Source: CAADGY01 sp900696665 (GTDB taxonomy: Bacteria; Acidobacteriota; Terriglobia; Bryobacterales; Bryobacteraceae). From it: a stretch of 62,957 bases of DNA. Position 1 is the first letter of the stretch. Every line of letters starts with the position of its first letter. The notes below the pieces were generated by a model. It made no database searches and had not been told where the DNA came from. It was given only the letters and a program-made list of their open reading frames with translations. The position numbers and the translations under genes were made by a program. The DNA is taken from the NCBI GenBank assembly GCA_035063885.1, contig JAPSFM010000020.1:1-62957 (forward strand), read 5' to 3'. This document shows positions 1 to 11,552 of the stretch, in pieces.

Positions 1-424
1 GCCGGTGGACCGGAACGCGTATCGGCTCGAGCGGGCGGTTGTGCCGGACTTTCTCCACGCTCATGCGGATAATATCGATCGCCTTGCGCGTGGCTTCCAC
101 ACGGTCATGGTGTACCCACGAACAATGCTCCCGGATATTCGCCATTTCCACCATGTAAGGATTCAACCCCGCGGCGGACGCTGCCCGCCGGAAGGTCTTC
201 AGGTGCATGTGCGGCGAACAGGCCGCTACGACAACGCCCGTCAGGTTTTCCGACTCGATCTTCGCGCGGATCTGCGCCTGCCCCGGGTCCGAGCACATGT
301 ACTTGTAGTCGATGGAACAGCGCACGCTGGGCATTGCTGCGATGGCCTTCGCGACCGCCGCAACATCCACTGTGCGGGCGATGTTCTCTCCGCACCAGCA
401 CGTGAACACGCCGATTCTAGACAT
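1..424 (-). CDS. hdrA: HdrA-like heterodisulfide reductase subunit A, N-terminal part (cut by window edge)
   Basis: The minus frame is open from an ATG at 424 to the window edge and gives 141 residues beginning MSRIGVFTCWCGENIARTVD. The short Cys-Trp-Cys-Gly signature, the later CSPHMHLKTFRRA stretch, and the NPYMVEMANIREHCSWVH stretch are typical of the N-terminus of HdrA, the flavin and iron-sulfur subunit of heterodisulfide reductase-like complexes. The start overlaps the last codons of hdrB (stop 417-419), which supports translational coupling in an hdrC-hdrB-hdrA operon. The flavin domain and the C-terminal ferredoxin clusters lie outside the window, so the full subunit type (HdrA or a longer fusion) cannot be judged. 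Confidence 0.88.
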   Translation of the reverse strand, partial: MSRIGVFTCWCGENIARTVDVAAVAKAIAAMPSVRCSIDYKYMCSDPGQAQIRAKIESENLTGVVVAACSPHMHLKTFRRAASAAGLNPYMVEMANIREHCSWVHHDRVEATRKAIDIIRMSVEKVRHNRPLEPIRVPVHR

Positions 425-1250
425 GGACTCTCCCGGTGAAGTGGCGGTCGATGCCGAGTTCGTTTTCGTCCAGCCCCAGGGCCAGTCCCACCAGATCGGA
501 GAGATAGTAGACCGGCAGGTTGTGGCGCACGCCCTTGTTCCCGTCGATGGCCTCCTGCTTCATGTCGAGATTGACGTGGCACATGGGACAGGCCACGACG
601 ACACAGTTTGCGCCGTGCACCGCCGCGTTGGACAGGATTTTGTGCGCCAACTCCACCACGCTGTCTTCATCGGCGAGCGTAAGGCCTGCGCCGCAGCACT
701 CGGTCTTCGCCCCCCACTCAACCGTCTTCGCGCCGAGCGTGTTGACGATCTTCTCCATACTGGAAGGTTGTTCCGGATCATCGAACTTCACAATGCCGGG
801 AGGACGCAGCAGCAGGCACCCGTAATAGCATGCCGCCACGACACCTTCGAGCTTGCGGACCGGCTGGATCTCAAGTCTCTGAAAAACCTGGATCAGATTC
901 AGCACGCGGGTGCTTCCCGTGACCGGAAGCTCGACGATTTGCGATATTTGCTCGCGCAGCCGGGCATTTGCGCCGATCTCGTGCGCCGCCTTCATGAGTT
1001 CCATTGAACACATCGGACACGGCGCCAGCAGTTCTTCGTAGCCGTCGCGCTCAGCGATGCCCAGGTTGCGCGCGGGCAGCGCGGTGGCGAGCTTGGGATT
1101 GAGAGAATGCGCCGCTGTGGCGCCGCAGCAGATCCAGTCGCGCAGTTCTTCGAGCGGTGCGCCCAGCGCGCGCAGGCACGCCCGCACACTCTGTTCGTAA
1201 TCGTTCGAAGTTCCGTGCAGCGCGCAGCCGGGGTAGTATGCCAGGGTCAT
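417..1250 (-). CDS. hdrB: HdrB-like heterodisulfide reductase subunit B (CCG domains)
   Basis: The 277-residue protein has two cysteine-rich CCG modules: DWICCGATAAHSL with a downstream APCPMC, and ECCGAGLTL with a downstream ACPMCH. In the HdrB family these bind the non-cubane [4Fe-4S] clusters that reduce disulfides. The N-terminus MTLAYYPGCALHGTSNDYE is the standard start of the family. The ATG at 1250 is preferred to an upstream in-frame start because it sits two bases after the hdrC stop and has a GGAG box close upstream. The protein is cytoplasmic with no signal or membrane segment. With HdrC and HdrA it should form an electron-transfer module; its partner (thiol/disulfide, quinone or ferredoxin) is not shown by the sequence. 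Confidence 0.9.
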   Translation of the reverse strand: MTLAYYPGCALHGTSNDYEQSVRACLRALGAPLEELRDWICCGATAAHSLNPKLATALPARNLGIAERDGYEELLAPCPMCSMELMKAAHEIGANARLREQISQIVELPVTGSTRVLNLIQVFQRLEIQPVRKLEGVVAACYYGCLLLRPPGIVKFDDPEQPSSMEKIVNTLGAKTVEWGAKTECCGAGLTLADEDSVVELAHKILSNAAVHGANCVVVACPMCHVNLDMKQEAIDGNKGVRHNLPVYYLSDLVGLALGLDENELGIDRHFTGRVHV

Positions 1251-1252
1251 AG

Positions 1253-1753
1253 CTACTCTCCGCACCTCGCAAAGATGCGCTCGACGACGCCCGTATCATC
1301 CACCGCGGCGCCCTTCCAACGCAGCTTGCCTTTGGCGTACATCCGCGGCGCCAGTGCCGCCTCCTGAAACAGAAAATGGAGCGGAGCGCCCGCCAGCATC
1401 GCACGGGCTTTAAACAGTGCAGCCAGTTCCAACTCGTTAAGCCGCCCATGCCGGCGGACATTATGTAAAAAAGCGCGCTGGAAGAGGAGCGTGCGATGGT
1501 TCCCGGCCGCGGCCGCCTGCCGGAGTTGATCCATGACGCCCGCACAATCCACTTCCTGCGGGCATCGCGTGGAGCAGGTGAGACAGGAGACGCATTTCCA
1601 GATCGCGTCCGCGCGCGCCGCCCGTTCGGAAAGACCAAGCTGGACCAGGCGGAGGACCTGGTTGGGTGTCAGATCCATCCGTTCCGCCTGCGGACAACCC
1701 GCCGTGCACTTGCCGCACTGGTAACAGCGCGTAACTGCTTCTGCGAGATTCAC
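1253..1753 (-). CDS. hdrC: HdrC-like heterodisulfide reductase subunit C, 2x[4Fe-4S]
   Basis: The 166-residue protein carries two ferredoxin-type motifs near its N-terminus: Cys10, 13, 16, 20 and Cys54, 57, 60, 64. This is the pattern of HdrC, which passes electrons to the HdrB catalytic subunit. The first possible start is the GTG at 1753, because an in-frame TGA lies two codons upstream. A TATAAT-like box (minus strand, 1759-1764) lies so close that the transcript may be leaderless or nearly so. It is the first gene of the leftward hdrCBA operon and is divergent from the Rrf2 regulator, with an 18-bp palindrome between them. Confidence 0.88.
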   Translation of the reverse strand: MNLAEAVTRCYQCGKCTAGCPQAERMDLTPNQVLRLVQLGLSERAARADAIWKCVSCLTCSTRCPQEVDCAGVMDQLRQAAAAGNHRTLLFQRAFLHNVRRHGRLNELELAALFKARAMLAGAPLHFLFQEAALAPRMYAKGKLRWKGAAVDDTGVVERIFARCGE

Positions 1754-1767
1754 CTTTCATTATATCG

Positions 1768-1785
1768 ATATTCAGATCTGAATAT
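1768..1785. promoter_or_regulatory. 18-bp perfect palindrome upstream of hdrC
   Basis: The sequence ATATTCAGATCTGAATAT is its own reverse complement over 18 bases. It lies just upstream of the TATAAT-like box (1759-1764, minus strand) of hdrC, where a -35/spacer would be, so a bound dimer could block that promoter. The nearby Rrf2 regulator is the obvious candidate ligand. That pairing is inferred from position only. Confidence 0.6.
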
Positions 1786-1874
1786 TTGATAGAATGAGTC
1801 GCGTAACGTCAAATTGGACTTAAATGGTCGTGTATTGAATAGGATAGCTTTTTCACATTTTTCAAGATTCCTAC

Positions 1875-1902
1875 TTGACAACCGTTTCCTGAGTTGTATA
1901 CT
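1875..1902 (+). promoter_or_regulatory. Sigma70-type promoter of the rrf2-nar-act unit
   Basis: A perfect -35 box TTGACA (1875-1880) and a -10 box TATACT (1897-1902) are separated by 16 bp. Transcription would begin near 1909, about 20 bases before the regulator start codon at 1928. A 20-bp palindrome overlaps the -10 box and the start point, which predicts control by occlusion. Confidence 0.75.
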
Positions 1903-1918
1903 TCTTCATGAAGAAGTA
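1899..1918. promoter_or_regulatory. 20-bp perfect palindrome over the rrf2 promoter (probable operator)
   Basis: TACTTCTTCATGAAGAAGTA is perfectly self-complementary and overlaps the -10 box and start point of the promoter at 1875-1902, ten bases before the Rrf2 start codon. Rrf2-family regulators bind dyads of this kind and often control themselves. Autoregulation, and control of the whole nar-act unit, is the simplest reading. Confidence 0.65.
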
Positions 1919-1927
1919 AACAAACAG

Positions 1928-2344
1928 ATGCTGTCCGTTACTGCAAGATACGCTCTGAGGGCTTTGACGCACCTCGCAGCCATTCCCGAAGGAGAGTCGC
2001 TGTTGGGCAAAGATCTGGCAGTTCGAGCGGAGATCCCGGCGAACTACCTGTCCAAAATCCTTTGGACGTTGGGCAGCGCCGGAATCATCGACGCGACCAG
2101 GGGGAGCGGCGGGGGCTATCGCCTTCGCAAGCGTCCTGAAGAGATTCATCTGGTTGAGATCGTCGATCTTTTTGACAAGCCTCGCCTGCGGCAGGGATGC
2201 TTTTTAGGCCAGGACCGGGAATGTTCAGATTCCAGCCCCTGCTCCGCGCATGAACAGTGGCGGCAAGTCGGCGAAGCGTACGCTCGATTCCTGGAATCGA
2301 CGACGCTGGCCGCCATCGCTCATTTCAGCACGCCGGCTAGATAA
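1928..2344 (+). CDS. Rrf2-family transcriptional regulator with three cysteines (NsrR/IscR-like)
   Basis: The 138-residue protein begins MLSVTARYALRALTHLAA, the usual Rrf2 start, followed by a winged helix with the GSGGGYRL wing. Cys91, Cys99 and Cys105 are spaced like the iron-sulfur ligands of NsrR and IscR, so an Fe-S sensor of nitric oxide, oxygen or redox state is likely. The ATG at 1928 was chosen over a longer upstream frame because that frame would run through the promoter and operator. The gene heads the cytochrome-nar-act unit, with only 13 bases before the next start, and is divergent from hdrCBA. Known NsrR proteins sense NO, which would fit control of nitrate respiration. The actual signal is not proven. 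Confidence 0.87.
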   Translation: MLSVTARYALRALTHLAAIPEGESLLGKDLAVRAEIPANYLSKILWTLGSAGIIDATRGSGGGYRLRKRPEEIHLVEIVDLFDKPRLRQGCFLGQDRECSDSSPCSAHEQWRQVGEAYARFLESTTLAAIAHFSTPAR

Positions 2345-2357
2345 CAGGGAGTTCCGA

Positions 2358-3214
2358 ATGAAAGGGCTTTCTTTGGTTCATTTTAAGAGGATAGGACCGT
2401 ATGGTATTGTGCTGCTTCTGCTGCCTGCCATAGCGGCCGCGCAGGATGCGGCGGATTTTTTCCGGCAGAACTGCGTGAGCTGCCACACTATCGGCGGCGG
2501 CCGGCTCACCGGACCGGACCTGAAGGACGTGCTTACCCGCAAGGACCGCGCCTGGCTGGCGCAGTTCATGCTGAATCCGCAGGCAATGATCGACCGTGGC
2601 GATGCCTACGCGCTTCAACTTCAGCAAGAGGCACGGGGTGTCGTCATGCCGGTGATTGCGGGGCTCGATAAAGCGCGCGCCGAATCGCTGCTGACGCTTA
2701 TCGAGGCAGAATCGAAGCTGGAAAAGTCCCAGTTTGCGGGTCTCCAGATGAGTGACCGCCCGTTCACCGCGGCGGACGTCGAGCTGGGACGGAAGCTCTT
2801 CCGGGGAGATCAGCGGCTAACAAATGGCGGACCTGCCTGTCTGTCCTGCCACACCATGCGGAACGTAGGTTTGCTCGGTGGCGGGCGGCTTGGGCCCGAC
2901 CTCACCCGCGTCTATGGCCGTCTGGAAGGGCGCAAGAACCTGGGTGCGTGGCTGTTTGCGCCCGCGACGCCGACCATGCAGCCCATCTTCCGGAAGCATG
3001 CGTTGACGACTGAAGAGATTCTCCCGCTGGTGGCGTATTTCGAAAGCGCCGCGAAGGCGGGCGGGGAAGACGATTCCGCATCCGGTCTCACGTTTCTGTT
3101 ATTCGGCCTGGGCGGAACCGCCGCGGGCTTGGTTTTGTTCGACGCGGCATGGAGAAGGCGTTTCCGCGCAGTGCGGCGTCCACTGGTTTCCAACAACTCG
3201 GCAGGAGAGCGGCA

Positions 3215-3218
<4 letters not shown>
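2358..3218 (+). CDS. Membrane-anchored diheme cytochrome c (NarC-like position)
   Basis: The 286-residue protein has an N-terminal signal (hydrophobic VLLLLPAIAAAQ), two CXXCH haem sites (Cys39-His43 and Cys161-His165) in two class I-like modules, and a C-terminal membrane anchor (LTFLLFGLGGTAAGLVLF) followed by a basic tail. It should sit on the outer face of the cytoplasmic membrane. The ATG at 2358 has an AGGGAG box upstream, and its stop overlaps the narG start (ATGA). A diheme cytochrome gene ahead of narGHJI resembles narC of Thermus nar operons. Similarity beyond position and haem count is not claimed. It may exchange electrons with alternative complex III or downstream nitrogen-oxide reductases. 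Confidence 0.85.
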
Positions 3219-6865
<3,647 letters not shown>

Positions 6866-6881
6866 CGAGGAGGAAATCTCA

Positions 6882-8372
6882 ATGAACGTCCGATCCCAAA
6901 TTTCGATGGTGTTCCACCTGGACAAATGCATCGGGTGCCACACGTGCAGCATCGCCTGCAAGAACATCTGGACCGATCGTAAGGGCACCGAGTACATGTG
7001 GTGGAACAATGTGGAAACAAAGCCCGGTACCGGTTTTCCCACGTCCTGGGAAGATCAGGAAAAATACCGCGGCGGATGGGAAGTAGTCGACGGAAAACTG
7101 CAACTTCGCTCTACCAGCAAGCCGAAGACGGTTTTCAACATTTTCCACAACCCATCTATGCCCACCATGGACGACTACTACGAGCCATGGACCTACGACT
7201 ACAAGGAACTTTTCGACGCCCCCGAGGGGCCCGACCAGCCGACAGCGCGCCCCATCTCGATGGTGACCGGCGAGTTGATCAACATCGAGTCCGGGCCGAA
7301 CTGGGACGACGATCTCGGCGGATCTCCCGTCTACGCGGAGAACGACCGGAACCTCGAGGGGCTCACGCCGGAGCAGCGGCAGCAGTTGTTCGCCGTCGAG
7401 CGCCTGGTGTTTTTCTATTTTCCCCGCATCTGCAATCACTGCCTGAACCCGTCGTGTGTCGCATCGTGCCCGTCTGGCGCGTTGTATAAACGCGGCGAAG
7501 ACGGCATTGTCCTGCTCGATCAGAACCGCTGCCGTGCCTGGCGAGCCTGTATCTCCGCCTGTCCTTATAAGAAAGTCTTCTTCAACTGGTTCACGGGCAA
7601 ATCGGAGAAGTGCATTCTGTGCTTTCCCCGAATAGAGACTGGGCAGGCGCCGGCCTGTTTTCACTCCTGTGTCGGGCGCATCCGTTATCTCGGTGTTCTC
7701 CTTTACGATGCCAGCCGCATTGAGGAGATCGCGAAACTGCCGGATGAGCAACTGGTGGAAGCGCAAAGATCCATCATTCTCGATCCATTCGATCCCGAGG
7801 TCATCGCTGGCGCGCGGGCGAACGGCGTGCATGCTTCGGTGATCGAAGCCGCGCAGAAATCCCCGGTGTACAAGTTTGTAAAGGTCTGGGGTATCGCGCT
7901 GCCTCCCCACATCGAATACCGGACGCTCCCCATGCTGTTCTACGTGCCTCCGATGGCTCCGGTGATGGCTAGCAAAGAGGGCGCCACCGTGAACCACGTT
8001 TCGGAAAACCTGTTTCACGATATTGACGAAGCCCGTATCCCCATGAAGTTTCTCGCCAGCCTGTTCGGAGCGGGGCACGAGGGGAAAGTGCGGTACGCGC
8101 TCCGTAAGCAAAAGGCCGTGCGCTGGTACCGGCGCGCCGTTACGGTTGGCGACGTGGATATGGCCACCGCCGAACGGATGTTGCGCGAGGCAGACAGCAC
8201 GGTGGAGGAAGCGGAAGCGATCTACAAGCTAACCTCTCTCTGCACGTTTGAAGAACGGTTCGTCATTCCGCCGTCACACCGCGAAGAGGCCATCGAGATG
8301 ATGCGTGAACCGCTTGAGCACAAGCAGAATGTCGGCTTCGGCTTCCTGACCGGACCCAGGAGGGGCGCATGA
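6882..8372 (+). CDS. narH: Respiratory nitrate reductase beta subunit NarH
   Basis: The 496-residue iron-sulfur subunit carries the four NarH cluster motifs: CIGCHTCSIACKN near the N-terminus, CNHCLNPSCVASCP, CRAWRACISACPYKK and KCILCFPRIETGQAPACFHSC. The Trp in CRAWRAC replaces the cysteine that would complete a fourth [4Fe-4S], the hallmark of the [3Fe-4S] cluster in NarH. It relays electrons from the NarI haems to NarG. An AGGAGG box precedes the start, and its stop overlaps narJ by four bases, so the subunits are co-translated. Confidence 0.97.
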   Translation: MNVRSQISMVFHLDKCIGCHTCSIACKNIWTDRKGTEYMWWNNVETKPGTGFPTSWEDQEKYRGGWEVVDGKLQLRSTSKPKTVFNIFHNPSMPTMDDYYEPWTYDYKELFDAPEGPDQPTARPISMVTGELINIESGPNWDDDLGGSPVYAENDRNLEGLTPEQRQQLFAVERLVFFYFPRICNHCLNPSCVASCPSGALYKRGEDGIVLLDQNRCRAWRACISACPYKKVFFNWFTGKSEKCILCFPRIETGQAPACFHSCVGRIRYLGVLLYDASRIEEIAKLPDEQLVEAQRSIILDPFDPEVIAGARANGVHASVIEAAQKSPVYKFVKVWGIALPPHIEYRTLPMLFYVPPMAPVMASKEGATVNHVSENLFHDIDEARIPMKFLASLFGAGHEGKVRYALRKQKAVRWYRRAVTVGDVDMATAERMLREADSTVEEAEAIYKLTSLCTFEERFVIPPSHREEAIEMMREPLEHKQNVGFGFLTGPRRGA

Positions 8373-8878
8373 GCTTGCGAGCGTTGTTCCTCTATCCGGA
8401 AGACGACTACAAGGCGCTCGCGGCGGCTTGTGCCGCAGACGCCGCCGGAACTCCCGCCGAGGCGCCGCTCGCTGCTTTTTCCGCCGCTCTCGAGCCGCTC
8501 TCCATCACGGATGTGCAGGAGAAGTTCGTTCAGACGTTTGAAATGAATCCAGACACGACGCTCGATATCGGCTGGCATCTCTACGGCGAACAGTACGAGC
8601 GCGGTGAGTTTCTGGTCACCGCGCGCCGTGCCTTACGGCGTTACGAAGTGGAGGAATCCACCGAGCTGCCGGACCACCTTTCGCATTTGATCCCGCTGAT
8701 CGAAAAAATGGAGTGGGAAGAGCGCGTGGTTTTCGCAACGGAACACCTGGTTCCGGCGCTGAACAAAATCCTTTCGGGTCTGAAGGGGAACATTTTTGAA
8801 AACCTGGTGGCCGCTGTGGCGCGGCTCTATGCGCCTGAACCGTCTCTGGTGGGCGCGGGGGAAACCGGTCATGAATAG
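8369..8878 (+). CDS. narJ: Nitrate reductase assembly chaperone NarJ
   Basis: The 169-residue, mostly helical, acidic protein lies between narH and narI, overlapping both, and begins MSLRALFLYPEDDYKALAAA. The central LDIGWHLYGEQYERGEFL stretch resembles the NarJ/TorD chaperone family. NarJ helps insert the molybdenum cofactor and dock NarGH to NarI and is not part of the final complex. The call rests on position, size and this motif. It is slightly shorter than the E. coli protein (236 residues). Confidence 0.9.
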   Translation: MSLRALFLYPEDDYKALAAACAADAAGTPAEAPLAAFSAALEPLSITDVQEKFVQTFEMNPDTTLDIGWHLYGEQYERGEFLVTARRALRRYEVEESTELPDHLSHLIPLIEKMEWEERVVFATEHLVPALNKILSGLKGNIFENLVAAVARLYAPEPSLVGAGETGHE

Positions 8879-9575
8879 CGTATGGACTTATCTCGATCAG
8901 TTGCTGTTCGTCGCGCTGCCCTACGTAGCGCTGTTTACATTTTTTCTGGTGACGATACAACGGTACCGGATGCGTGGCTTTAGTTATTCCAGTTTGTCAT
9001 CGCAGTTCCTCGAAAACCAGCAACACTTCTGGGGACTCGTGCCATTTCACTATGGGATTCTTGTCGTCCTGGCGGGACATATTATCGGCTTTCTGATTCC
9101 GCGCGAGGTGCTGGCCTGGAACAGCAAGCCGCTCCGGCTGTATGTTCTCGAAGTGACGGCTCTGATCTTCGGATTATTGACCCTGGTCGGCCTGGTGGCT
9201 TGCGTGGCGCGCCGGATTTCCATAAGCAAGGTGAAGCAGGTAACTTCGCGCGCCGACTGGATTCTCTTCGCGCTGCTTCTCGTGCAGGTTGGCTCCGGCG
9301 TGGAGATCGCGCTATTTCACCCCTGGGGCTCTTCCTGGTTTGCGAGTTCCGCCGTGCCTTACCTGTGGTCCATCGCCGGGCTGAATCCGAATGTCGCATA
9401 TATTACGCCCCTGCCGTTCATTGTGAAGCTGCATATCGTCAACGCATGGCTCTTGATCGGGTTCTTCCCGTTCACCAGGCTGGTCCACGTACTGGTGGTT
9501 CCCAACCCGTACCTGTGGCGTAAACCGCAAGTAGTGCGCTGGTACGGCAAGCCGGAAGCTGGAAGGATCCGATGA
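8871..9575 (+). CDS. narI: Respiratory nitrate reductase gamma subunit NarI (cytochrome b)
   Basis: The 234-residue membrane protein has five predicted transmembrane helices. Histidines in FHYGILVVLAGHIIGF and in KLHIVNAW...FTRLVH match the two haem b ligand pairs of NarI. It oxidises quinol at the outer side and sends electrons to NarH. The ATG at 8871 overlaps the narJ stop. A longer upstream frame would extend over narJ and lacks family similarity. It is followed by an ATGA overlap with the transporter gene. Confidence 0.96.
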   Translation: MNSVWTYLDQLLFVALPYVALFTFFLVTIQRYRMRGFSYSSLSSQFLENQQHFWGLVPFHYGILVVLAGHIIGFLIPREVLAWNSKPLRLYVLEVTALIFGLLTLVGLVACVARRISISKVKQVTSRADWILFALLLVQVGSGVEIALFHPWGSSWFASSAVPYLWSIAGLNPNVAYITPLPFIVKLHIVNAWLLIGFFPFTRLVHVLVVPNPYLWRKPQVVRWYGKPEAGRIR

Positions 9576-10888
9576 ACACGCTGCGCGGCACACCGGCGCA
9601 AGGTCTGTTCGGCGCCACCTTGGGCTTTTTCTTCGGCTTCGCCGCCGTCGCCCTGTTCGGTCCCACGGCTGCGCGATTTCAGGAAGTAATGCAGTTGAGC
9701 CCGCTGGCGGTTGGCTTCCTGGTGGCGATGCCGGCTTTATCCGGATCGCTGCTTCGGATCCCGTTTGCGGCCTGGGTAGACACGAACGGGGGCCGCAAGC
9801 CGTTTCTCGTTCTTCTCGTGCTCTCCATCGCCGGGATGAGCGGGCTGGCGGCGGTTGTCTACTTCCTTTATCCGCAGCGCCTGGACGCGTCGTTATATCC
9901 TCTGGTTCTGCTGCTGGCACTATTGAGCGGCTGCGGCATCGCCACCTTCTCACCCGGCATAGGGCAGGTCTCTTACTGGTACACGCAGCAGACGCAGGGC
10001 CGCGCGCTGGCCGTTTTCGCGGGCGTTGGAAATCTGGCGCCCGGACTATTCACCTTTCTGTTGCCGCTGGCCATCGCCGGCGCGGGGCTCGCGGGCTCTT
10101 ATTTGATCTGGCTCGGATTGCTGGTTTCTGGAACTGCATTATATGCGCTGTTTGGCCGCAATGCCTGGTATTTCCAACTGCGTGAACGGGGCCTGTCGCC
10201 GGACGAGGCTCGCAGGCAGGCCATGGAGCGCGGGCAGGCGCTCTTCCCCGCTGGAAGCTTGAAAGACAGTCTTCGAATCTCCGCCGGTGTGTGGCGTACG
10301 TGGGCGCTTGTGCTCGTGTATTTCACCACGTTCGGCGGCTTCATCGCTCTGACCGCGTGGCTGCCCACTTACTGGCGCGCGAATTTCGAAGTGAGCCCGG
10401 TCACGGCCGGCCTGTTGACGGCCCTGTTCTCCATTCTGACGTCGGTCATCCGCATCGCGGGAGGAGTTCTCTCGGACCAGTTGCGGGAGGGGGGCGAAAA
10501 CACGGCCATTCTGGCGCTGTTCATCATGCTGGTCGGCTCGCTCATTCTCACCGGCTCCAATCAATTTGAGTTGGCGCTGCCCGGAGAGTTGCTTTTGGCT
10601 ATCGGCATGGGCATCTCGAACGCGGCCGTATTCAAGCTGGTGCCGCAAGCCGTGCCGCAAGCCGTCGGTGGGGCCGCGGGCTGGGTAGGCGGACTGGGCG
10701 CGTTCGGTGGGTTCGTCATTCCGCCCATCATGGCGTTTGCAGTTCGCGACCTCGGACGTCCCGGATACCATATCGGCTTTATCGTCTTCGTCTTTCTCAC
10801 GCTGGTATCGCTGACCATGGTCTGGATTCTGAAGTACGCCCGTGTGGAATCGCCCGCAACGCTGAGCACGAAGCGGAGTGCGGCATGA
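9572..10888 (+). CDS. narK: NarK-type nitrate/nitrite transporter (MFS)
   Basis: The 438-residue major facilitator protein has about twelve transmembrane segments, with the DTNGGRKP loop between helices 2 and 3 that is typical of the superfamily. Its place directly after narI (ATGA overlap) and the GIGQVSYWYTQQTQGRALAVFAG block fit the nitrate/nitrite porter family. A cytoplasmic NarG needs nitrate import and nitrite export, which this protein would supply. Whether it is a proton symporter (NarK1-like) or a nitrate/nitrite antiporter (NarK2-like) cannot be decided here. The stop overlaps the start of actA, which ties the nar genes to the complex that follows. Confidence 0.93.
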   Translation: MNTLRGTPAQGLFGATLGFFFGFAAVALFGPTAARFQEVMQLSPLAVGFLVAMPALSGSLLRIPFAAWVDTNGGRKPFLVLLVLSIAGMSGLAAVVYFLYPQRLDASLYPLVLLLALLSGCGIATFSPGIGQVSYWYTQQTQGRALAVFAGVGNLAPGLFTFLLPLAIAGAGLAGSYLIWLGLLVSGTALYALFGRNAWYFQLRERGLSPDEARRQAMERGQALFPAGSLKDSLRISAGVWRTWALVLVYFTTFGGFIALTAWLPTYWRANFEVSPVTAGLLTALFSILTSVIRIAGGVLSDQLREGGENTAILALFIMLVGSLILTGSNQFELALPGELLLAIGMGISNAAVFKLVPQAVPQAVGGAAGWVGGLGAFGGFVIPPIMAFAVRDLGRPGYHIGFIVFVFLTLVSLTMVWILKYARVESPATLSTKRSAA

Positions 10889-11538
10889 GGGCGCGGATCA
10901 TTACGCTGGTTCTGCTCATCGGGTTGGCCTACACGCTCATGCTGCTTGGCTGGCGCACGTCCAGTTACCACCTGCCGGACAACCAGCAGGACTATGAGCC
11001 GGTGCAGCCCATTGCGTACTCGCACCGTCTGCACGCGGGCGAGCTTCAGATCGCCTGCCAGTATTGCCATTTCGGGGCGGAGAAGAGCCGCCATGCCGGC
11101 ATACCGGCCGCCAGCGTCTGCATGAACTGCCATCGGTTTGTGACCGCTCCGCTCGGCGCGTTACGCGAAGAAGACGAACTGGCCAAGAGCGAAAAGCGGC
11201 CGCCACGCGCAATTGTGTCCGCCGAACTTCAGAAGCTGTACGACGCGCTGGCGCTGAACGCCAAAATGGAGCGGGATCCCGCCAAACAGATGCGGCCCAT
11301 TGCCTGGACAAAGGTCCATAACCTCCCCGATTTCGTTTACTTCGACCACCGTCCGCACGTCAACGCGGGTGTTACATGCCAGGAATGCCACGGTCCCGTT
11401 GAAACCATGGAGCGTGTACGCCAGTTTTCTGATCTCAGCATGGGCTGGTGTGTCAACTGCCACCGCGACGTAAACCGGACGGGGGTCGCGGGAAAACCCG
11501 TGCAGGCATCCACAGACTGCTCAGCCTGCCACTTCTGA
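10885..11538 (+). CDS. actA: Alternative complex III pentahaem cytochrome c subunit ActA
   Basis: The 217-residue protein has an N-terminal membrane anchor (IITLVLLIGLAYTLMLLGW) and five CXXCH motifs: CQYCH (Cys58), CMNCH, CQECH, CVNCH and CSACH at the C-terminus. Five haems and one anchor are the signature of ActA, the multihaem subunit of alternative complex III, which oxidises quinol and feeds periplasmic acceptors. It overlaps narK by four bases and is followed after 14 bases by actB. Confidence 0.95.
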   Translation: MRARIITLVLLIGLAYTLMLLGWRTSSYHLPDNQQDYEPVQPIAYSHRLHAGELQIACQYCHFGAEKSRHAGIPAASVCMNCHRFVTAPLGALREEDELAKSEKRPPRAIVSAELQKLYDALALNAKMERDPAKQMRPIAWTKVHNLPDFVYFDHRPHVNAGVTCQECHGPVETMERVRQFSDLSMGWCVNCHRDVNRTGVAGKPVQASTDCSACHF

Positions 11539-11552
11539 TGAGGAACAGCAAG

